64,000 bases of DNA from Halolamina sp. CBA1230 (GTDB taxonomy: Archaea; Halobacteriota; Halobacteria; Halobacteriales; Haloferacaceae): contig NZ_CP054587.1 of NCBI RefSeq assembly GCF_002025255.2, positions 62,001 through 126,000 on the forward strand. The letters are read 5' to 3'. The notes below the pieces were generated by a model. That model searched no databases, was not told where the DNA came from, and saw nothing but the letters and a program-made list of their open reading frames with translations. Below are positions 59,247 through 64,000 of this stretch, in pieces. The stretch's first letter is position 1, and every line of letters starts with the position of its first letter. Made by a program: the position numbers and the translations under genes.

Positions 59247-59810
59247 ATGACTGGTCGCGTATTTCGACTCCACTCGACCCTCGAACTGCCACTCGAAGAC
59301 CTCGAAGAGTTCCTCGAAGACCCGGATCTTCCACCTGAACTCGACGACGTCGAACTGACCCGCAGGAACAACACCCTGATCCTGAAAGCCGTCGCGGAGG
59401 ACGCGGACATCGGGAAGTACACCCCGACCGCACAGCTGAAAGCCAGCGTCTCCGAGACGCGTGTCTACGAGGAGGAGCCGCCCAAAACCGCCCCGACGTG
59501 GGGCCAGGAGGAGGAGGAGGAGGAGATCCCCTCCGAGCTCGTCGAGTTCGCCTGCTTCAAGGGCGACCGCGAGACGGTGCTCCAGAACAGCGCGCTGCGG
59601 TTCCCGATGTTCCTCGTGCTGCGGGAGCTCGCGCTCATCTCCGAGAAGGGGACCCTCACCGCCGTGCTCGAGAAGGACGACGACCTCCAGGCGGTCCGCA
59701 TCGTCGAAGGCGAGGAGCGCCCCGCGAGCGTCGAAGTCGTCGAGAACCCACGCCAGGGCAACGGCGAGGACGGCGGCGTCAACTGGCGGGACAACGAGTT
59801 CATCAGCTAA
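59247..59810 (+). CDS. Conserved haloarchaeal protein of unknown function
   Basis: A 187-residue acidic protein starting MTGRVFRLHSTLELPLEDLE. The N-terminal ~70 residues look like a small alpha/beta unit (NNTLILKAVAEDADIGKYTPT). A run of eight Glu follows (about 92-99), then a helical part FACFKGDRETVLQNSALRFPMFLVLRELALISEKGTL. I recall similar proteins in other haloarchaea but no function. The promoter region has a small inverted repeat GCTAG/CTAGC around 59158-59172. Confidence 0.72.
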   Translation: MTGRVFRLHSTLELPLEDLEEFLEDPDLPPELDDVELTRRNNTLILKAVAEDADIGKYTPTAQLKASVSETRVYEEEPPKTAPTWGQEEEEEEIPSELVEFACFKGDRETVLQNSALRFPMFLVLRELALISEKGTLTAVLEKDDDLQAVRIVEGEERPASVEVVENPRQGNGEDGGVNWRDNEFIS

Positions 59811-59872
59811 CGCGGCGACTTTTCCTCCGGCTCGGCGGGCCGTATCGAACACAAGAGCTTTCAGCGCCCCGC

Positions 59873-59888
59873 TAATTAGATGTAATTA
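59873..59888 (+). promoter_or_regulatory. Symmetric TAATTA-GATG-TAATTA element before the PAPS-reductase-like gene
   Basis: Two TAATTA boxes with a 4-base spacer end three bases before the ATG at 59892. Each box is its own palindrome and the pair has dyad symmetry. It stands out against the GC-rich background and could be an operator or part of the initiation region; its closeness to the ATG suggests repression. Confidence 0.45.
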
Positions 59889-59891
59889 CCG

Positions 59892-60860
59892 ATGAGCGAG
59901 TTCCCCGACTACCTGGACGTCGATTACACCGACGGCGAGGGTGAGTCCCCCGAGGACTACCCGAGCCTCGAGCACAAGATCGAGAAGGCTATCGAGGTCA
60001 CCCGGCAGGGGCTGGAGCAGTACGAGAACCCCGCGATCATGTGGACCGGCGGGAAGGACTCAACGCTCACGCTGTACTTCGTGAAGGAGGTCGCCGAGCG
60101 CCACGACCTCGAAGTGCCGCCCGCCGTCTTCCTCGACCACTACCAGCATTTCGACGAACTCATCGACTTCGTCGAGCGCTGGGCCGACGAGTGGGATCTC
60201 GACGTCTACTTCGCCCGGAACGAGGATATCGGCGAGTACGTCGACGAGCACGGCCTCGAGCCCGGCGACGACATCGATATCTCGGAGCTCAACGAGCAGA
60301 ACCGCCACCACGTCGAGAACATCCTCGAGTACGAGGAGGAGACGTTCCCGTTCCTGCTCGACACGTACGTCGGCAACCACCTGCTGAAGACGGTGCCGCT
60401 GAACAACGCGATCGAGGACCTGGAGATCGACGGCATCGTCTCGGGCGTGCGCTGGGACGAGCAGGAGGCCCGCGCCGACGAGACGTTCTTCAGCCCGCGC
60501 CACGACCCCGACATCTACCCGCCCCACGACCGCATCCAGCCGATCCTCCAGTTCGACGAGCGCGCCGTCTGGGACTGTTTCTGGCACTACGTCGTGCCCG
60601 ACACCGTCGAGGACTACCCCGACGAGGGGCACGTCCCCGACGACGCCGACGACCTGCCCAACGGACTCACGCAGGACGACATCCCGGTCTCGCCCAAGTA
60701 CTTCGCCGGCTTCCGCTCGCTGGGCTCGGAGATCTCGACCGAGAAGAGCGAGGAGGAGCCCGCGTGGCATCAGGACCTCGAGAACACGACCGAACGCGCC
60801 GGCCGCGCCCAGGACAAGGAGGACCTCATGGAGCGCCTCCGCGACCTGGGCTACATGTAA
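59892..60860 (+). CDS. PAPS/APS-reductase-family PP-loop protein
   Basis: A 322-residue protein starting MSEFPDYLDVDYTDGEGESP. The PP-loop is AIMWTGGKDSTLTLYFV. Then AVFLDHYQHFDELIDFVERWADEW, VGNHLLKTVPLNNAIEDLEIDGIVSGVRWDEQEARADETFFSPRHD, and RIQPILQFDERAVWDCFWHYV fit the PAPS reductase/CysD-like fold. No CysH C-terminal ECG-x-H Cys motif is seen, so it may be a CysD-type or a tRNA/other adenylating relative instead of a true reductase. Confidence 0.85.
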   Translation: MSEFPDYLDVDYTDGEGESPEDYPSLEHKIEKAIEVTRQGLEQYENPAIMWTGGKDSTLTLYFVKEVAERHDLEVPPAVFLDHYQHFDELIDFVERWADEWDLDVYFARNEDIGEYVDEHGLEPGDDIDISELNEQNRHHVENILEYEEETFPFLLDTYVGNHLLKTVPLNNAIEDLEIDGIVSGVRWDEQEARADETFFSPRHDPDIYPPHDRIQPILQFDERAVWDCFWHYVVPDTVEDYPDEGHVPDDADDLPNGLTQDDIPVSPKYFAGFRSLGSEISTEKSEEEPAWHQDLENTTERAGRAQDKEDLMERLRDLGYM

Positions 60861-60939
60861 CGCCGGCGGCGCCACCTGCCGCCGTCAGCCGCTGGAACTA
60901 TCTTTTTCGCGCCCGTGGGTGGAGTATTTTTGCTACATT

Positions 60940-60975
60940 ACTACCTACCTGAATGTTTAAGATATATTTTTGTTA
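60940..60975 (+). promoter_or_regulatory. Very AT-rich promoter of the 46-residue membrane peptide
   Basis: 60926-60990 is among the most AT-rich parts of the window. AAGATATATTTT at 60959-60970 is a strong TATA box about 27-32 bases before ATG 60997, so the transcript would be leaderless or nearly so. TTTAAGATA just upstream could include the BRE. Confidence 0.6.
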
Positions 60976-60996
60976 GAATAGATACAGTAATGAAAC

Positions 60997-61137
60997 ATGG
61001 AATCAAACAGTTCCAGCGTGGCGGCGTACCTGGCGGAGCACCCGAAGATGGCGGGCGTCCTGTTCACGGCGACGCTCCTGCTCTCACAGGCGGGGACTGC
61101 CGTGGCGGGAACTGGGGGGACGACGAACGGGCCGTAG
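60997..61137 (+). CDS. Small membrane peptide (46 aa), DUF7503-like
   Basis: MESNSSSVAAYLAEHPKMAG, then VLFTATLLLSQAGTAVAG, a Gly/Thr-rich end and TAG. The pattern (short polar start, EHPKM, one hydrophobic helix with LLSQAG, short tail) recurs in very small haloarchaeal proteins I recall as DUF7503. Function is not known. Its promoter is unusually strong-looking. An alternative ATG six bases earlier is in another frame. Confidence 0.72.
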   Translation: MESNSSSVAAYLAEHPKMAGVLFTATLLLSQAGTAVAGTGGTTNGP

Positions 61138-61184
61138 TTCCGGAAATGTGAGGCGAAAGCCTCGGCTTCAGCGCGGGAGCTATG

Positions 61185-62039
61185 TCAAAAGAGCGGGTCC
61201 GGCGTCGCCGGCGGCGTCCGCTTGTGCTCGCTCTCCTCGTGCATCTGTACGACGTACTCGACGTCATCAAGCGCGGTGTCGGTGAGTCGCGCGGTCGCCT
61301 CGGCGGGGACGCCGCCGTCGACGTGGAGCGCGAGGATGGCGTCGAGCGTGTCGTAGTCGACACCGAACTCCTCCTCGTCGGTCCCGTAGTCGACCATCCC
61401 ACCGGTCGGCGTCTTCTGGACGAGGTCCGTGTCGACGCCGAGGTGGGCGGCGACCTGCCGCACCTGCTGTTTGTAGAGGTTACCGAGCGGGTTGCAGTCG
61501 ACGCCGCCGTCGCCGTACTTCGTCACGTAGCCGGTCCCGAGCTCGGCGCGGTTGCCCGTGCCGAGGACGAGTTTGTTCTCGAAGTTGCCGACGAGGTAGT
61601 TGAGCGTCATCCGGACGCGAGCGCTCGTGTTGCCGACGTAGCGCCCCTCCCAGCGTCCCTCGGACTCGTCGTCGTGTTCGGCGTCGTACGTGTCCAGGAT
61701 TTCCTCGACGATCGAGTCGACTCCGAGGACGTCGTAGGTGATGCCGAGGTCCTGGGCGACCTGCTCGGCGTCGCTCATGTTCTCCTCCTCGTTGACCTCC
61801 TTCGGGAGGAGCAGCCCGTGAACGGCGTCGGCACCGAGCGCCTCGACCGCGAGGTGAGCGGTCGTCGTGCTGTCGATCCCACCCGAGAGGGCGATGAGCG
61901 CACCGTCGACGTCCGCCATCTCGACCCGCTCGCGGATGAACGCGGTGAGGTGGTCGACGCGCGCTTCGATCTCCTCCTCGGAGAACCGGAGGTCGATCGG
62001 CTCGATCTCGTCTTGGGTCTGCTCGTAGAGATTCGCCAT
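61185..62039 (-). CDS. nadE: NH3-dependent NAD+ synthetase
   Basis: A 284-residue protein from MANLYEQTQDEIEPIDLRFS. The PP-loop is ALSGGIDSTTTAHLAVEAL. The NAD-site motif is LVLGTGNRAELGTGYVTKYGDGGVDCNPLGNLYKQQVR, followed by KTPTGGMVDYGTDEEEFGVDYDTLDAIL. No glutaminase domain is present, so it uses free ammonia. A start 18 bases upstream is possible; the chosen ATG fits usual lengths. It may be co-transcribed with the CHAT gene 90 bases upstream. Confidence 0.94.
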   Translation of the reverse strand: MANLYEQTQDEIEPIDLRFSEEEIEARVDHLTAFIRERVEMADVDGALIALSGGIDSTTTAHLAVEALGADAVHGLLLPKEVNEEENMSDAEQVAQDLGITYDVLGVDSIVEEILDTYDAEHDDESEGRWEGRYVGNTSARVRMTLNYLVGNFENKLVLGTGNRAELGTGYVTKYGDGGVDCNPLGNLYKQQVRQVAAHLGVDTDLVQKTPTGGMVDYGTDEEEFGVDYDTLDAILALHVDGGVPAEATARLTDTALDDVEYVVQMHEESEHKRTPPATPDPLF

Positions 62040-62129
62040 CGATTCAGGGAGGAACACTTCACGACGGAAAAGCCGTACGAAAACGCGACCCCTCCTCCCG
62101 ACCAGTCGTGAGAGACAGCCCTCGAGGGG

Positions 62130-63968
62130 TCAGGGGAAGCGGTCGTAGGTGTCCGTCCACTGGAGCCCCTCGTCGACGAGGAGGGGCGCGCGCTCGTTTT
62201 CGAACGTCTCCGCGAACTCCTCCCTGCTGAGCGTGTAGCTACCGAGCTCCCCGACCGTGATCCGCTGTTTCCCCCCGTCGGAGGCGTACGTTCTGCCGAT
62301 CGAGCCGATGTCGTACGCCCGAGTGGGGTACACCGTACAGTCGAACGAGATCGAATCCTCGTCCACGTCGGTCACCTCGTATATGTACAGCGCGCCGGCG
62401 TCGGACTGTGAGACCGTCACCCGGCCGTCGCCGACGACGACGTAGTTCTGTCGCGAGATCCGTATCCGCCGGATCACGTCGAGCGCGCCGTGGAAGTCGA
62501 AGCCGATGTCGAGCAGCTGTGCCAGATGCCGGCCGGTCTCCGTGGCTTTCGCGTTGCTCACGCTGGTGAGCGTTACCACCCCACCGAACGCGCCGGCGTC
62601 GACCAGCGCCTGCCCCTGCTCGTAGGAGGTACAGCCGTTGAGCAGGAACGCGTCCACCCCCGTCCCCGAGAGCGTCCGCAGATCGAGGTAGCCGTCCGCA
62701 CACTGCACCCCCTCGTCCTCGACGTGGCCGACGTAGTGGAGGAAGCTCGTCTCCTCACGCAGGACCTCCCGGAGTTCGGCCGTCGTCAGGTCGTGGTGGC
62801 TCCGGATCTCGAACCGGAGCATATCGAAGAACCCGTACAGCCCCTCGTCCATCTCTTCGAGCATCTCCTCGTCGTTGCAGACGAGCGTCACCGTCGTCGT
62901 GCTGTCGTCGGCCGGCTGGCGGTCCAGCCGTCGCTCGTACGCCTCCACGGTCGGCTTCGACGCACCCATCGGGAACTGCTCGCCCACCCAGACGTGGCCG
63001 TACGTCTCGGTGTCGATCGGGGAGCGCACCGACTCGCCGAGCGCGTCGGCGTTCTGGGTGGTCCGGGTCGACCGGAGCAGCCCCCGTGGCTCGTCGGTTC
63101 GGAAGAACTCCTCGAGCTCGTCGGGTTCGGCCGGCGCGTCCCCCCGGTCGGCGATCGGCGTCGGCGACCGAACGATCGCGAGGTCGTCGACGACGAACGG
63201 GAGTATCTCCGCGTTCCGGGCGGTCGGCTCGACGTCCGCGGTGAGATGCCACTCCAACAGGTCGTCGGTGGCGTCCCGCGGCACCGAGAGGTACGCCGCC
63301 GTCCGGCGGTCAACGGGCATCTCGTACCAGCGCTCGGGGGCGATCGCCGTCCGCTCGGCCAGCAGCTCACGTTCGTGGAGTTGGACGGAGTAGAGCCCTT
63401 CCGTTCGGGTGACGCAGTCGAGCAGGAGGCAGTGCGTTAGCGTGTCGGCGGTGGCCTCGCGCAGGTCGCCCGAAAGCGGGAACGACTCGCCGTCGGCGAC
63501 CAGGTGTGGCGTCTCGGCGCCGGTGTGGACGGCAGCACCCAGGTAGTACGACAGCGGCGCGACGGTGAACACGCTGCTGTACTCCTCGGGGACGTGGATC
63601 TCGATCCCCGTCGCCGGCCGTTCGAGCCCGTCGGCGTCGAACGTGTCGCCGAACTCGAGCAGGGGTGGGTGGCCACGGAGCGTGGGGAACGCTCGCTCGG
63701 GCGAGGTGGTCTTGAGCGCCGACGCGAACAGCGAGACCCCCCGTGCGACGCCGGCCGGGGTCTCCGGGACGGTGACGGTGCCGGCCGGCTGCTGGTGGAG
63801 CGAACGGGCACCGACGACGACTGACGACCCCTCCTCGACGCTGATCCGGGTACCGTGCTTGGCCTCCGTGATCGTCGCGGGCCCGTCGAAGCGGAGGTAG
63901 AGCTTCATCGGGGTGTTGGTCGCCTCGAGAACCGTGCTCCCGGTCACCGACTGCTCGTCGCCCGCCAT
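62130..63968 (-). CDS. CHAT-domain (caspase-like) putative cysteine protease
   Basis: A 612-residue protein starting MAGDEQSVTGSTVLEATNTP. The C-terminal half has the CHAT layout: ETSFLHYVGHVEDEG with the candidate His (H415), then VDAFLLNGCTSYEQGQALVDAGAFGGVVTL with the candidate Cys (C446) in NGC. The first ~330 residues form an unrecognised beta-rich part, with no TPRs. A late beta region (ALYIYEVTDVDEDSISFDC) follows. CHAT proteases act in defence systems and separase-like cleavage; role here unknown. The start overlaps the end of an upstream frame by one base (TGATG). Confidence 0.8.
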   Translation of the reverse strand: MAGDEQSVTGSTVLEATNTPMKLYLRFDGPATITEAKHGTRISVEEGSSVVVGARSLHQQPAGTVTVPETPAGVARGVSLFASALKTTSPERAFPTLRGHPPLLEFGDTFDADGLERPATGIEIHVPEEYSSVFTVAPLSYYLGAAVHTGAETPHLVADGESFPLSGDLREATADTLTHCLLLDCVTRTEGLYSVQLHERELLAERTAIAPERWYEMPVDRRTAAYLSVPRDATDDLLEWHLTADVEPTARNAEILPFVVDDLAIVRSPTPIADRGDAPAEPDELEEFFRTDEPRGLLRSTRTTQNADALGESVRSPIDTETYGHVWVGEQFPMGASKPTVEAYERRLDRQPADDSTTTVTLVCNDEEMLEEMDEGLYGFFDMLRFEIRSHHDLTTAELREVLREETSFLHYVGHVEDEGVQCADGYLDLRTLSGTGVDAFLLNGCTSYEQGQALVDAGAFGGVVTLTSVSNAKATETGRHLAQLLDIGFDFHGALDVIRRIRISRQNYVVVGDGRVTVSQSDAGALYIYEVTDVDEDSISFDCTVYPTRAYDIGSIGRTYASDGGKQRITVGELGSYTLSREEFAETFENERAPLLVDEGLQWTDTYDRFP

Positions 63969-64000
63969 CAGCTGTCGCTCCCCGTCCTTTCGGAGGTGGT
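63968..64000 (-). CDS. Possible 3' end of an upstream gene (window edge)
   Basis: On the minus strand the last bases read TTSERTGSDS and TGA, with the TGA sharing its A with the ATG of the CHAT gene. This hydrophilic ending and the TGATG junction resemble haloarchaeal operon borders. Only eleven codons are visible, so neither product nor reality can be proven. Confidence 0.35.
   Translation of the reverse strand, partial: TTSERTGSDS

Overview
The window looks like a chromosomal stretch from a haloarchaeon (class Halobacteria). G+C is very high, the proteins are strongly acidic, and promoters are short AT islands close to the start codons. Marker genes include a haloarchaeal S-layer glycoprotein with a PGF-CTERM tail, archaeosortase A, double-domain halocyanin, a ba3-type oxidase, diphthine synthase, archaeal RNase P proteins, SRP19, Gar1, Trm5 and proteasome alpha. 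The genus cannot be fixed from sequence reading alone.

Layout. 1-3.9 kb: a 5'-truncated DRG-type GTPase, a repeat-rich 0.7 kb gap, a two-domain VOC protein, and a divergent pair of an unknown protein and a winged-helix regulator. 3.9-7.9 kb: a patch of small toxin-antitoxin-type modules (UPF0175/PIN, winged helix/RelE, RHH/RelE, winged helix/PIN) mixed with decayed gene ends and a hairpin repeat. 8-12 kb: the S-layer gene next to artA, the gene for the enzyme predicted to process its C-terminus. 11.9-15 kb: a TumE-like/HTH pair, dphB and a PrsW-type protease. 15-19.6 kb: two tandem copies of a divergent peptide-type ABC permease pair with the same promoter core at the same spacing. 19.6-27.4 kb: copper and oxidase genes (membrane protein with a CxxC, FixI/CopA-type P-ATPase, halocyanin, oxidase subunits II and I, accessory protein). 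27.4-31.5 kb: a frameshifted PGF-CTERM secreted protein, then a 2.3 kb segment with a GT-C-like membrane protein lying between two 41-bp direct repeats, one touching the 3' end of tRNA-Thr(CGU). 31.5-40.9 kb: trm5, a cobalamin-type ABC importer whose binding protein is also PGF-CTERM anchored, srp19-gar1, a presenilin-like protease, a PUA protein, a membrane-anchored unknown and a NYN nuclease.

41-47 kb: a complete six-gene run for lysine via succinylated diaminopimelate intermediates (dapA-dapB-dapD-lysA-dapF-dapE), most junctions overlapping. 47-57.5 kb: small membrane and zinc-ribbon genes, purB, a PurN-PurH transformylase fusion, a FolC-FolP fusion, and the rpp30/methyltransferase/pop5/psmA run. 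57.5-64 kb: a GNAT gene that looks frameshifted, five tandem ~73-bp hairpin repeats, a CGYS-type glutaredoxin, a PAPS-reductase-like PP-loop protein, a 46-residue membrane peptide behind a very AT-rich promoter, nadE, and a CHAT-like putative cysteine protease at the edge.

The surface genes fit together: the S-layer protein, the frameshifted secreted protein and the cobalamin-type binding protein all end in PGF-CTERM signals, and the predicted processing enzyme is encoded beside the most abundant likely substrate. The best candidates for something undescribed are the two-hairpin repeat with compensatory stem changes, the 73-bp hairpin array, the tRNA-Thr-linked 2.3 kb segment, the twin permease pairs without ATPase or binding protein, the possible NDT/TIR-like protein at 2.7-3.3 kb, and the CHAT gene.
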